DNA from: Hypsibius dujardini
Lineage: Eukaryota > Tardigrada > Eutardigrada > Parachela > Hypsibiidae
Assembly (NCBI GenBank): GCA_001579985.1
Contig: LRSR01000031.1
Coordinates: forward strand, 1 to 27,598
DNA: 27,598 bases
Direction: 5' to 3'
The stretch's first letter is position 1, and each line of letters begins with the position of its first letter. This document shows positions 1-11,036 of this stretch, piece after piece. The notes under the pieces were generated by a model. It had not been told where the DNA came from and made no database searches. It worked only from the letters and a program-made list of their open reading frames with translations. The position numbers and the translations under genes are program-made.

Positions 1-81
1 ATACTCCTGCGCTGGTCCTTTGATCCGGAAGGAAGAAAACACCTCTCTCTCTCTGGGGGGGGTGGGGGGGGGAAGGGGAAT

Positions 82-528
82 TTACAAATTCTCAAACTGA
101 TCCACGCGCCGTTTCGTGTTGCCTTTGCGAATGTCCCGAAGGGTCTTGTACTTGTCGCGGCCGACGCGGACATTCTCCCGCTGGAGCCGATCTTCCTGTG
201 TGAGCTGCGATTCGTCCGCGTTCTCCTCCAGCCGTGCCCGCTCGTCCTAATGGAAAGGAGGGAAACCTTGCGTTGTGATAAAAGTTCCGACAGTTCCGAC
301 ACAACGGTTCGTACCTCTAGCATCTTCTTCAGACGGGCATTCTTGTCGAGATGCGTAAATCGGTCGGCTTCCGGCCCGTTGTCCGCGAGCTCCTCCAAAT
401 CTCGGGCTGAAAAGATCAAATCAACATAAGACACTACGCACAGTGCACACTACGCACAATGCACACTACGCACAGTGCACAATGGTTGCATCTACTGCAA
501 GGACAACTCCCTGAAGCCTCGTGGTCGG

Positions 529-574
<46 letters not shown>

Positions 575-1085
575 TGGGCAATCGTGGTGAAGAGGAATTT
601 AGATCCGTAATCCGTAAGTCAAACTACAAAAACGTACTGTCGCCTCCAGAGAGTGAGTGGTCGTCCTCGGTGCCGTTATCGCCGTTGCGGTCCTCGCCAA
701 CTAGGTGATTCGCCGGGCTGCTGTACTGGCTGGCGCGTTCAAGTTCCGCCAGAGCCGCGGCCTGTTGCCGGTTATGGGCATCCTCCACCTCCTGCTGGAG
801 ACGACGAGTCTCCTCCTCTTTCTCCTCGACTTCGCGCTGGAACTTCATGATCGCCTGTTCCTTCTCCTTAATTTGATCCTCCTGCAAACAGACAAGGCCA
901 AATAAAATCCTTTCACCTCGAATTCCATTGGCCACAACTGCAGATCTTGACTGTTTCAGCATGCCTGCCCGCCAGTCAGTCTGTCTGCTTGTCTGCCTGC
1001 ATTTTCATCTGGTTGTCTGTATGTTTATTTATCCATCGGTATGTTCATTTGTCCAGTTATTCGGCGGCCTACCTGCCTGCCTGCC

Positions 1086-1146
<61 letters not shown>

Positions 1147-3167
1147 TCAACCAAGCGAACACGTCTGTCGGCCTTAATGTTAGCAACTTGGCTGTCTACA
1201 TCGCGGCCCATTCCTTCCTTCCTTCCTCCTGTACCAGTACGGCCCCCCTGATGTCTCTGTTCGATCAACTCAGAGGAAGTGGAACTGATCTGCTAGGTCA
1301 GCTCATCTGGCAGTCACTGGAGTGCAACAGACGACGCAGGTAAAGCCGACACCACTCCCACTACTACTGACTGTGCCGCTCGTATCGTCGAGCGACCCAA
1401 TCGATCACCCGGCAGTGTCACGACCGCGGCCGCGTAAATATTTACCAATCGCAAACGCTCATCCAGCTCCAAGGACTTGGCTTCCTCCAGTTCGCGCAGC
1501 AGCCGGACGCGCTCCGCCTCCATCTCCTCCAGCCGGCGCTTGGCAATCTCCACCTCGCGGAGCTGCTCCTGCTGTCGGCGGATCGTGTCTTTCGCCTCAT
1601 CCAAAACTGCAACGAACCGTGGAGGGAGGTAAATCGCAAGTGCCGGACGCATGTCACGTACAATTATACCGCTCGAAAGAATAGGGGATTCCCCTCTCGC
1701 GAGGGAAAGTTGTGGACGTTGTCATCTAGCAGTCGTAAACTCGCCAACACGGTCCGAATGAGACCGGCAGGTAATAACCGGACTGCAGACAGTAGTGACA
1801 GACACACTCGGCGGACGTGAACCGGCAGAATCAACATCAAGACAGAAAGCCTTACAAACTGACTGACCAAACAAACATCCAGACAGACCGCTTAAGGCGC
1901 TAGACAGCCAGAAAGACGACAAGTTTACTACGAGGCAGACACAGTCAGACAGCTAGACAAAACAAAGAATTGCACAAATAGATATTCAGACATTTACTCA
2001 CACAGGTCAACGACAGACAGACAACCGACTGGTCAACCTGGCAAACCCAGACCGACAGACAAACAAACATAAAGACAGTCAGACAAGGCGGTAAACAGAC
2101 CAACAGGCATCTAAACAGACAACATCAAGATCAACCAGGCAGACTAAAACTGACAGACAAAACGGAAGGCAGTTGATCAGACAACGTACAGACAGTCAGA
2201 CAAGGCATCAAACAGACCAACAGGCATCTAGACAGACAACATAAAGATCAACCAGGCAGACTAAAACTGACAGACAAAACGGAAGACAGTTGATAGACAA
2301 CGTAAAGACAGTCAGCAAATCGAGCAACGAACATCTAGACAGACTACCTAACGATCAACCAGACAGACAGACAGTCCAGATAAACCACAGACCGGCAACA
2401 GACAACGTACAGACAGTCAGACAAGGCAGCAAACAGACCAACAGACATCTAGACAGACTACCTAACGATCAACCAGACAGACAGACAGTCCAGACATCCA
2501 GATAAACCACAGACCGGCAACAGACACAAAACAAGCAGGAGGAGAGCCTGAAAGGCACAACTTACGTCGCTGGTTGACGTTCATTTGGTCTGTCAAGGTG
2601 CGGATCCGCTCCTCATAGTCGCGGGTCTTCTTCTCCGCTGATTCCCGTGCAAAAACTTCCCGCTGAAGCCGCTCCCTGCATGATAAGAACAAGGACAGAC
2701 ATAAACAGACGAGAATATCCCGCATTAGTAAGGGCCTATTTGACTCCACAGGCAAATGTCGCAGGCACTTATACCGTTTGGGATAAACAAATTTCCCCAC
2801 GGAAAGTTGAGCCTGCCGTGGTTTAGCAGTCATTAACTCGTCAACACGGTCCATGGTGGTCCAGCTGATAATAACCCAACTGCGCTAACTGACCACCCAA
2901 ACTTCCTCGGAGAAGAATCAAAAGTGTAGTGACATTTGCTATTCTTCATTCCAACGTGTCTGAAACTTTCCATCCCAAAAACTGCATCGATCGACACAAT
3001 CTGGTGCAGTAGCAAACAAAAAAAACACCCAAAGAGATCCCTTAAAGCGGAACATTCCTGAATAGGGGATTAATTTACGGATGATTTAGTCTTGCAATAG
3101 CACGCATTTTAAGCCCTCAAACAAACAATCAATCAATCAATCAATCGACCAATCAATCAATCAATCG

Positions 3168-3198
<31 letters not shown>

Positions 3199-6100
3199 GA
3201 CCGATCTATCAATCAATCAAACAGACAGACAATCAAACAATCGACCAATCAATCAACCAACCAATCAATCAATCGACCAATCAATCAATCGACCAATCAA
3301 TCAATCAAACAGACAATCAATCAATCGACCAATCTATTCTTGTGGGAAGTTAATTATTCGTTTAGACCTGAAAGACGTTCGTTGAGACAACGCTTTCATC
3401 CCGGTGAGGGAAATATCTACGGGCTCAAAGGTGAATCCTCCTCTACCGCAGCTACCGATTTACGTCTGCGTCATTTCAAGAGAATCTGGGCGCGCACACA
3501 CACAATCTAATCAGTCTCGGTCCAAATTACGGCACCGGGTTCGCCAGACCGGAATGTCTGCCGCATTACACCCGGGGTTCCCTACCCAAACGACCAGAAA
3601 AGGAAAACCGAGGAGCCTTTGAGTGGAGTGAGATAAGGGAATCCCGGTTAGTGTGACAGGGCTTCCGCGCCGTGCCCGTTGGCGCCGGTTACAGTGGGCC
3701 GTTTGTCCATTCACACCACTGATTCCCTATCTAACTGTGCCCGAATAGCAGCGGTGTACCTGTCTGTCTTTCTTATCATTTCTCTACCTGTCTGCCTATC
3801 TGACTGATAGTGCATAAGCTTCCCTGCTTATCAGTAACTCTTGATGTCTCTCTGCCTGTCTTGACACCTATAGAAGCATCCCTTCTATTTGCTTACTGCC
3901 TGCCTAACGGCTTGTCTGTTGGCCTGGGTACATCATCCCTGTTTGCTTACCTGACTGTCTGCCTGTCTAACTGCTTGTCTGTCTGCTTACCTGACTGTCT
4001 GCCTGTCTAACTGCCTGTCTGTTTGCCTGGGTACATCGTCCCTTCTGTCTGCCTGCCTAACTGCTTGTCTGTCTGCTTACCTGACTGCCTGCCTGTCTAA
4101 CTGCTCGTCTGTCTGCTTACCTGACTGTCTGACTGTTTGCCTGTCTAACTCCTTGTCTGTTTGCCTGGGTACATAAACGCTTGACTGTATATCTCCTTGT
4201 TGTCTGGGTAGGGCGTCTGCCTGCCTGCCTGTCTGAATTCATCCGTATGTTTTTGCCTAGGTATCCGTTAACTTGTCGATTTATCGTCTGTCTGTCTACT
4301 TTACCAGTTGTCTGTCTGATTGTGCAAGCAGTCAGACACTCACAACACTGACACATACCGTTCCTGCTGACGCGCCACCTTCTCCTCCCGCGCCTGCGCC
4401 TTCATCTGCTGCACCTCAATCGTATCCGGCTTCCGACGACGCATGTACAGCTCATGGTTGCCCATACACAGCGCCAAGATGCGCTTGTTGATACGCAGAC
4501 GGGACGCGAAAAAGACAAAGTCGGGTGCCTTCTTGTCGATGGGTTTGATGACAAACTTCTTGTCGTTGAAGGAGATGTTGCGGATTTCGCTCCACGGGAA
4601 GCCGATCTTCGGCGTCAGCTTGTCGTCCTTCTCGTAGATGTTCAGGCCGAGGGCGTCCACGCCGAGCCAGAGGTCCGTCTGGCGTTTGTTCTTAATGTCA
4701 AAGTAATTGACGCCGTACATCTCGAGATCCTGCGCGATTTTCAGGTATTCCATCATTGCCTCCTCCCGCATCATGCCTGAAAAAAAAGGGTAATAAGATA
4801 CAAAAATCGAGACGGCAAAACTAAATCGGAACGACGAAACTAAAATCGAGACGGCAAAACTAAAATCGGAACGGCAAATTGAAACTAAAATCGGAACGGC
4901 AAATCGGAACGCCGAAACGAAACTAAAATCGGAACGGCGAATCGGAACTAAATCGAAACTGCAAATCGGAACGGCAAATCGAAACTAAAATCAGAACGGC
5001 AAAACTAAAATCGGAACTAAAATCGGAACGGCAAAACAAAACTAAAATCGGAACGGCGAAACTAATTCGCTATTTTTTTGCGTCAACTAAAATTAATTTA
5101 ATATTCCTGTTTCTGGTTGAGGAATTTATTTAATTTAGACAAGGGCGAAATTAAAATGAATTAGCTCATAATTATTTGGTGTGCTAAAAAATAATGTATT
5201 AGGGACAGTAAATAAAGTTGTCAAAATCAGGAATTTGAATAAGCACGGCAAAACTAAAATTAATCGACGAATTTATTTTTCTTAGCCAACTAAAAAAAAC
5301 TTAATAATTACAAGGGGTTTCTAGATAAAATTATTTTATAAACGATAAAAACGACGTTTATCAAATCATCAAATCAATCAACCCATCAATAAATCGAAAC
5401 ACAATAAAACTACAAGAACTGCATAACTCATAATTAGAACAAATGGAAAACTTTCAATGTGTCTGACCGAGTCAATCAATCAATCAATCAATCAATCAGT
5501 CAACCAATCAATCAATCAAGCAGTCAATCAGTCAATCAATCAGTCAATCAATCAATCAGTCAATCAGTCAGTCAATCAATCAGTCAATCAATCAATCAAT
5601 CAGTCAATCAATCAATGCTGTTAATGAAAAAATCAATGCGCAAGGACGTTGCATCAAATAACAAGTTCGCTCAGGCATTTCCCGGCGAGGTCAGACACTG
5701 CAAATTTTACCACAAAGTCCTTAATTTTCTTGGAATTAGTCGTTCTAGTCAAGGGGGCGGAGCTATGGGTCATTCTCGATCCCGACCGGACACTTCGGAG
5801 TGAGATTTCAGAAATCACCCATAACTCCGCCCCCTAACTTCCAAAGACGATTCTGTCAGTGCCAGTCGATATCAAACTAAATTTTGAGATGGAAAATGCC
5901 AAAATCTTTCAAATTTAACCATTTCTCAAAAATGAAGTTTTTACAGTGAGAAATGGAAACCTCAATCAAGCAATCAAGCAATCAACCATTAAAGTCAATG
6001 GTTAAGCGGTTATTGCAAAAGGGATCCTTCGATCATTTTTTTTCTCGCCAAGATCAGGACTCAAGGGCAGACAAAATATATTTCTAAAATGTGCATATTT

Positions 6101-7906
6101 AGTTGACGATCTGTGGAAAAACATCCAGGCAGATTGGAGTGTATGCTACCGTTCTGGTCCCTTGTTAAGCAGAATTGCCGATTGACGAAGCCTTTACGAT
6201 GCGCGGTATTACAAATACCTTTATGCTCGGTCCACCAGTTCATAATGCGCTCCTCCCATGCCTCGCGAGTCATCTTATGCTGGTCCATGACCCGCTGCGG
6301 CAGTAGCCGGTCATTCAACAGGAACCCCGCCGGATGGTTCTCCTTGTGGTGGTCGCCGTACTTGGCCTGACACGCGTAGGAGGCCAGCAGGACCGAGCTC
6401 TCGGGCGGACAGTAAATCTCATCGTTGAGGATCCCGTTCTTCACCTGCAGGTAGAAGAGTCTGAGGGTGATGTCCTGGATGATCTCCTCGCTGACGTCCT
6501 CGGGGAAGAACTTGGCGCGGAATTTGAACTGCAGCGGCACCTCCTTCTTGATGTCCTGACTGAGGACCTTCTTGTTCAGCTTCAGCCATGTCGAGAAGCC
6601 GTCCCGGTCGACGTACTGCAGCCCGTAGAACCAAATCTCGCGCAGCCCAATCGTTTTGACCACCTAAAAAAAAATCAATAACCGGGGATTCAATCAATCA
6701 ATCAATCAACTGCTACAACAACCAGTGAAATCAATCAATCAACTGCCCCAGCAACCAGTGAAATCATCAATCAACTGCTCCAGCAACCAGTAAAATCAAT
6801 CAATCAACTGCTACAACAACCAGTCAAATCAATCAATCAACTGCTTTAGCAACCAGTGAAACCGTTCCGTCAAGCGATTCCGTCAATTCATCAATCAACG
6901 CCTGCGTTAAACAATCAACATTTCCCAAACGAAGCAGCAACCCGTTTCTAAACAAAACTTCACCGTAGCTTATTTAAATATTGATTAATAGGGACAATAA
7001 AGTTTTCGAGTGGGGCAGTGAGTCAGGACACGCACAGCAAGCATGCTAACAGGCCATAAAACCATCTGCCACAATCGTAACCGTGTTAATCAACCAATCA
7101 ATCGACTGCTGATCGCCACGCAAATCTCACACAACCGATATTTCTCAAATATTTGCCCGGCACTATAACAAGGGAACCTGACCAAATTTCGGCGCCCTTT
7201 CCTGGATATTGAATCACACTCAAACATTTACCACCATAAAAATCCCGGCCGTATTTGAACGGGCGGAACGAGGGCACCGGCACAGAGAGAAGAGAGAGAG
7301 ACTTATCAGTGCCGATAAAAAGTGTGCACGAAAAGAGCTCCTGGCCACCTCTGAAGTGAAACGCCTTCATCGATCACCACAGCCATGCTGTACGGCGGCC
7401 TTCCGAATTCCTAATGATGCCCCGGTGTCTGCTGCACCATCCTCCCCGTGACATCTCATCAAAAATCTCAACGAGGAAGTGAAAAAATGCCGTATGAAAC
7501 GGTGCGCTTTCAAAAAGCCCCTTTCGCACAGGGAAAGCGCCTAATGAGTCCCACACATTCGTTTGTATCTCCTCCTCCGAAAACAGGTTTGTTCTGAAGC
7601 GAATTTTCGAAAACGAGCTTAAATGAATTAATTCTCGTAATTAAAAAAGAATAATTCAAAAATTCAAAAAGTTTCGGCCGGGATGGGGTCAAATCAAATG
7701 GTAAGTGAGTTTAATCAACAAGGCCCATTTCTACTTCCTCGGGAATTAGGTTCCTCAGCTCTTTTCTTCTCCTCTCCGACACATTGAAATATACAAATTT
7801 AATTTACCTGGTCAAATAACTGTTTGCCTGTCGTGCTGGCCTGAATGGCGAACTCCAATTCGGCGTCCATGGTGGTGACGCGAACGTTCACCGACTTCGG
7901 CGCCAT
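82..7906 (-). CDS. Ezrin/radixin/moesin (ERM) protein, complete, 8 coding exons, 577 aa
   Basis: Minus-strand exons in coding order: 7906-7808, 6663-6219, 4776-4359, 2675-2566, 1606-1446, 881-638, 406-315, 246-82, with TAA at 84-82. Every junction is GT..AG and the frame closes to 1734 nt. ERM proteins crosslink plasma-membrane proteins to cortical actin. Exons 1-3 encode the FERM domain (residues 1 to about 298), beginning [19 protein letters not shown] and including [12 protein letters not shown] and [20 protein letters not shown]. The basic patch [13 protein letters not shown] (252-264) is the known PIP2-binding strip. Exons 4-6 give a charged coiled coil. Exon 8 gives the actin-binding tail [19 protein letters not shown] and ends QFENL. 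Thr558 in KYKTLR is the conserved activating phosphosite. No proline run precedes the tail, so it is moesin-like rather than ezrin/radixin-like. The start is chosen by homology and its context (A at -3, G at +4). The frame stays open upstream to 8053, but only through a CA repeat. It is divergent from the LEM gene. Confidence 0.96.
432..481. repeat. 16-bp tandem repeat, three units, ERM intron 6
   Basis: Three consecutive units of about 16 bp (CACTACGCACAGTGCA, the middle one with AATGCA) lie in the 231-bp intron 407-637. The array starts 25 bp from the splice acceptor of exon 7, which is 406-315 on the minus strand. Each unit contains the partial palindrome TGCACA/GTGCA. Confidence 0.85.
530..574. 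repeat. (CAAT)n tetranucleotide array, ERM intron 6
   Basis: About 11 uninterrupted copies of the CAAT/ATCA tetranucleotide lie in the same 231-bp intron as the 16-bp repeat. The same tetranucleotide recurs throughout the window. Confidence 0.97.
1071..1145. repeat. (CTGT)n microsatellite with CTGC lead-in, ERM intron 5
   Basis: CCTG CCTG units grade into about 15 perfect CTGT copies. It lies in the 564-bp intron 882-1445. Read on the transcribed (minus) strand this is ACAG. That is complementary to the CAGA-rich array on the other side of exon 5 (1446-1606). Cysteine/serine-rich ORFs through it are repeat artefacts. Confidence 0.97.
1790..2525. repeat. CAGACA-rich satellite with about 106-117 bp higher-order units, ERM intron 4
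   Basis: Degenerate CAGACA sequence fills most of the 959-bp intron 1607-2565. From about 2070 a longer period is visible: GACAGTCAGACAAGGC-type unit starts recur near 2070, 2187, 2302 and 2408, spaced about 117, 115 and 106 bp. Each unit contains CATCTAGACAGAC and GATCAACCAG(A/G)CAGAC blocks. No coding content is credible. Confidence 0.88.
3119..3334. repeat. (CAAT)n array with CGAC interruptions, ERM intron 3
   Basis: CAAT units are interrupted at regular places by CGAC, giving a blockwise pattern of (CAATCAAT)n-CGAC, plus AACAGACAGAC patches. It lies in the 1683-bp intron 2676-4358. The regular interruptions suggest that larger blocks were duplicated after the simple array formed. Confidence 0.95.
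3760..4325. repeat. CTGT/CCTG-rich satellite with about 50-60 bp higher-order units, ERM intron 3
   Basis: Blocks such as GCTTACCTGACTGTCTGCCT and GTTTGCCTGGGTACAT recur along this stretch near the 3-prime part of the intron (low coordinates, toward the splice donor of exon 3). On the transcribed strand it reads as CAGA, complementary to the array at 1790-2525 across exon 4 (2566-2675). Confidence 0.9.
4803..5068. repeat. 18-20 bp minisatellite (AACTAAAATCGGAACGGC), ERM intron 2
   Basis: About a dozen imperfect units of AACTAAAATCGGAACGGC begin only 27 bp upstream of exon 3 on the minus strand. Scattered derivatives (CGGCAAAACTAAAAT) appear again near 5246. The region between 5070 and 5460 is otherwise AT-rich intron with nothing recognisable. 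Confidence 0.92.
5472..5616. repeat. (CAAT/CAGT)n array, ERM intron 2
   Basis: This is an ATCA-type array in which about a third of the units are CAGT rather than CAAT. The reading frame through it ([11 protein letters not shown]-type) is a repeat artefact. Confidence 0.96.
5753..5834. mobile_element. Short inverted-repeat (MITE-like) element, ERM intron 2
   Basis: The left arm GGGGGCGGAGCTATGGGT (5753-5770) and the reverse complement of 5817-5834 match at 17 of 18 positions, with a 46-bp loop. This is a foldback of about 82 bp. A related string (GGGGACGGAGCTATGGGG) occurs at about 19959, which suggests a dispersed family. No target duplication is evident. Confidence 0.6.
6689..6862. repeat. 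About 37-bp minisatellite built around (ATCA)n, ERM intron 1
   Basis: Five units alternate AATCAATCAATCAACTGCT-type segments with ACAACAACCAGTGAA or CCAGCAACCAGTGAA. It sits about 25 bp upstream of exon 2 on the minus strand. The rest of intron 1 (6863-7807) shows no gene. Confidence 0.92.
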
Positions 7907-8033
7907 GATGGATGATGGATATGAGACAACAGTTAGAATATATATTCCGAATAAAAATCCGACGCCAAAAAAATTAACTTCCCCAGATTCCGCGGAAAAT
8001 GAAGAAAAATGGAGGTTATGATGAGACACACAG

Positions 8034-8173
8034 ACACACACACACACACACACACACCGACCTTACGCGCTGTGTTGGAATGCCGCAGTCACAAGCAAGA
8101 GTATCGCTTTTTGCACTCAATCAATCGCTCCTCTCTCTCTCACTGCCCTTCTCTGTGTGTGTGTGTGTGTGTG
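8034..8173. repeat. Facing (CA)n and (TG)n runs upstream of the ERM start
   Basis: A 24-nt CA run (8034-8057) and a 20-nt TG run (8154-8173) face each other across 96 bp, about 130-270 bp upstream of the ERM start codon. The two runs are reverse complements, so this could form a long hairpin in RNA or a cruciform in DNA. If it lies in the 5-prime UTR it would sit in front of the ERM coding region. Confidence 0.9.
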
Positions 8174-8937
8174 CTGACGAAGGACGAGCGCAGGCAGAGA
8201 GAGACAGTAAAGTCGACAGACAAATCTTCTCTCTCATTCAGTTCTCTTCTATCAAGGCCGACCTGTCTGAGTCACGTCCGCCGGTCACACCTGCCCTTTC
8301 GAACTGTCGGCCAATCGGAGCGGTCGGTCCGCCCACCTGCGCCAACTGGGGCAAAGTATATGGGCGCAAATCCTACGCCTACGCTGAGTACCTTAATGAA
8401 TATCTCGGCTCTGATCCTACTTTTAAGTGTTAATTACTAGTTTTCTTTCTTCTTTGGTTTTTTGGTATTCGCTAACGCAAAATTCTAGCACTAATCACGA
8501 AATGAACCTTGCACTTAAAAATTGCGTGAGAAAAATCTATTATTTTAATTTACATGGCGACGGCAGTTGTAACTAGCGACCACGCCCAGGATGATGAATA
8601 TTGAGCGAAGCTCTTGAAACAAATCCGATCAAACAATTGAAAAGGAACTTGAATGTTAAAGAGTACCGACTGTTATAGGGGTATACGAGTATAAAATTAT
8701 TTTACGACCCGAGCACAGCGGCGGCAGTGGCAGATGTCAATCTCTTCATGATGGTCAAGCAAACCTGTCGAAAAAAGTGCCGGCAGACAAGTTATTGTGC
8801 GCGACATTGGCACTAGAACTTTTGGCCCCACTGCCGCTTATAAAAACATAACTTCGCTCCGCAGCAATCCGGGAACCCGCTGTGACTCTTGAATGTGCAA
8901 ACTGGACGGACATATTGATAGGTACGAGTACGTGTCA

Positions 8938-9185
8938 TACAGACACAGACATATAGACATAGACATACAGACACAGACATACAGACACAAACATACAGGC
9001 ATACAGACACAGACATATAGACACAGACATACAGACACAAACATATAGACATAGACCTACAGACATATAGACACAGACGTTTAGACACAGACATACAGAC
9101 ATGCAGACACAGACATACAGATACAGACATAAAGACACGGACTTACAGACAAAGACATACAGACAGACAGACATACACAGGTATA
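8938..9185. repeat. ACAGACAT/ACAGACAC satellite
   Basis: Imperfect 6-8 bp CAGACA(T/C) units with TATAGACATAGAC variants run for about 250 bp in the ERM-LEM intergenic region. Long frames such as VCLYVCVCMSVS arise only from the repeat. Confidence 0.95.
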
Positions 9186-9972
9186 CAAACACAGACATCT
9201 GCGAGTCATGATCAGAGGCAAATGTGATAAGTACAGACTTGTGACTTGTGTCACGTCCATGAACATGCACGAATGAACAGTAAGATGTATGCGTGAAACG
9301 GTTTTCCTGTTTGGGAATGTAATGTAATGATGTAATGGTTAGCTTCTCTTATTGACGCATTCCAGGGGCGCAACTCATGCAAGTGAAATGTCTGAGTCAC
9401 TGACTGTCACAGAGCTGAACCTGAAGGTAAGGTGGTGAATTATTCCCATTCGTTCGTTCAACGGAATGGGCGTGATCAATCAATCAACCGTTGACTGTGA
9501 TTCGCGCGAAACGAGAAAATGCTAACGTACTCGATTTTCGGAGCAGGCACTCTGACCCAACCAAATTTTATAATAATTCCGCGATCTGACAGCTAATAAT
9601 CTTTCACAGGCTAATAAACAGGCTGTCAGTGAATTGTCAACGCTCTGTAAAAAAGCGTGCTTGGACAAAAGGACAGTACCGGGCACAGTGCTGCCACCTG
9701 CTGGTAATCGGCTCGCAGTCCGGGTTGACGCCGCGGTCCGCTTAGCCGATCGTTCAAAGTGCGCAGGCAACAAAAGCCTCAACGGAATTTTCCCTCGAAA
9801 AATATAACGACGCTGATCCACAAAAGTCGAAGTGCCGATTAAACATTTAGAGCTCCATTTCGTGAAAGTACGTTACACATTTAAGTCGGTCGTTTTTGAG
9901 GCAGCTGACATTTTTTTTGCCGCAGGAAAATCTTCCACTGAAAAAATAATTCCCTGAGACGTCCTCGACAAA

Positions 9973-11000
9973 ATGGCCGACATCGCTTGGATCCAAAGCC
10001 TCTCGGACAGTGAACTGTTTGCCAATTTGAAGGAACATGGCGTGACCACTCCGGTGACTGGTACGTCGGGGCTCTGCGGAATCTGGGGCGGGTGAAAGCT
10101 CACGGCGACCTATTTTGTTTTATAGGAAGTACGCGGAAAATTCTCGAGAAAAAGTTGGCAAAATTGATGGGCATTGCGGTGGTGGGTAGTTCACCCGCGT
10201 CGGATAGTGGACGAGCGTCTGCGGAATTCGACGATGTGGAGATCACTTATGACAGCAACGACAGTGAAAATTGGTAGGTGGATTGGTTCGGGGAGTTTCG
10301 TTGAAATTGCAAACAACATCAATCAATCAACCAATCAATCAACTGTGTGGTTGTGTTATTAAATGGTCGTCCTTCCAATCAATCAACCAATCAACTGGCT
10401 CTTGCGTCATTGAATGGTTGTCCTTCCACCTAGTCAAGGTTAAAACTTGTTCGTATTGCCCTTTGACTGCGGAATCGGTTGTTTTGTATTTATCGGTGCG
10501 TCCTGTTAACGTTTTTGATCATCTATTTTGAATTAGTTGGATTGTCGAGAAAGTTTCGGAAGCGGAATGATCAGCTAGCAGAATTGTTTGATTGATCGGT
10601 TGATTGATTGATTGATTGATTGATTGATTACAGGCAAGATGACAGACTTCCTCGCCGTCGCGGACGTCACGGCAACGACACGTTCGGCAACTCCTTCTAC
10701 ATGGAGGAGGTAGACGCCAAACCTACTGCTCAGCTGCGCAACCTCCGTCGCGATGAGCTGGCCGACCTCCAGTCGGACATTCGGGAGCAGGAAGAGATCA
10801 ATCGCAATCTGGCCGGTCTGGAGAAGAACGGTTCGCAGAGCTCGCGTACCGCTTTGACGGTCCTGGCGATCCTCTTTGTGATTGGAGTTTTCCTCGTCAT
10901 CTCCTACATGACTCAAGGAGAGTCAGCGGATGAGTTGCTGCGTGTGCCCACCGTGAAAGTCGTCCCCGCTGAACGCGCCGTTCCTGCCGATCAACTTTAG
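9973..11000 (+). CDS. Emerin-like LEM-domain membrane protein, complete, 3 exons, 200 aa
   Basis: Exons 9973-10060, 10126-10273 and 10634-11000 (stop TAG 10998-11000) join with GT..AG borders into 603 nt. LEM domains bind BAF and tether chromatin to the inner nuclear membrane. The N-terminus (residues about 9-47) reads SLSDSELFANLKEHGVTTP then STRKILEKKLAKLMG, the two-helix LEM fold with its basic TR-x3-EKKL signature. The middle is acidic then charged (DELADLQSDIREQEEINRN). Residues 152-171 (LTVLAILFVIGVFLVISYM) form one membrane helix. About 29 residues follow, expected in the perinuclear lumen. This layout, and a length of 200 aa, matches emerin-type rather than MAN1/LEM2-type proteins, which have two membrane helices. 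In-frame TGA at 9955-9957 and AAAATGG context support the start. Intron 2 ends in a TGAT array right at the acceptor. Confidence 0.9.
10600..10633 (+). repeat. (TGAT)n array forming the end of LEM intron 2
   Basis: Seven TGAT units run to 10628 and are followed by TACAG, the splice acceptor of exon 3 (exon starts 10634). The array therefore occupies the place of the polypyrimidine tract. The same intron also holds ATCA runs in the opposite orientation at about 10318-10341 and 10375-10399. Confidence 0.9.
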
Positions 11001-11036
11001 AGAGCTCTACTGCATTTGCTTCGCTTATCCGTGTAG

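Larger units (their letters stand above)
7907..9972. other. Divergent intergenic region between the ERM and LEM genes
   Basis: About 2.07 kb separates the two start codons and should hold both 5-prime ends. It contains the CA/GT inverted pair next to the ERM start, a CAGACA-type satellite, and a short ATCA run near 9477. No conserved exon, tRNA or TATA box could be placed with confidence. ORFs here are low-complexity or unrecognised. One of them is a minus-strand 99-aa frame, 9821-9522, with no family features. Confidence 0.7.

Noticed and set aside
432-574. Short regular repeats as a CRISPR array
   Set aside because: The units are directly abutting with no unique spacers, and the DNA is eukaryotic intron.
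928-1268. Cys/Ser-rich ORFs on both strands ([16 protein letters not shown])
   Set aside because: These are translations of the CTGT array inside an ERM intron.
4443-4780. Plus-strand ORFs of 64-108 aa opposite ERM exon 3
   Set aside because: They are antisense shadows of a strongly conserved FERM exon.
7799-8053. ERM start at an upstream in-frame ATG giving an extra 49 residues
   Set aside because: The extension begins in the CA repeat (MCVCVCV) and has no ERM similarity. The ATG at 7906 matches the family N-terminus and has good context.
8813-9270. Minus-strand ORFs of 68-111 aa rich in Val/Cys/Met
   Set aside because: They are entirely produced by the CAGACA satellite.
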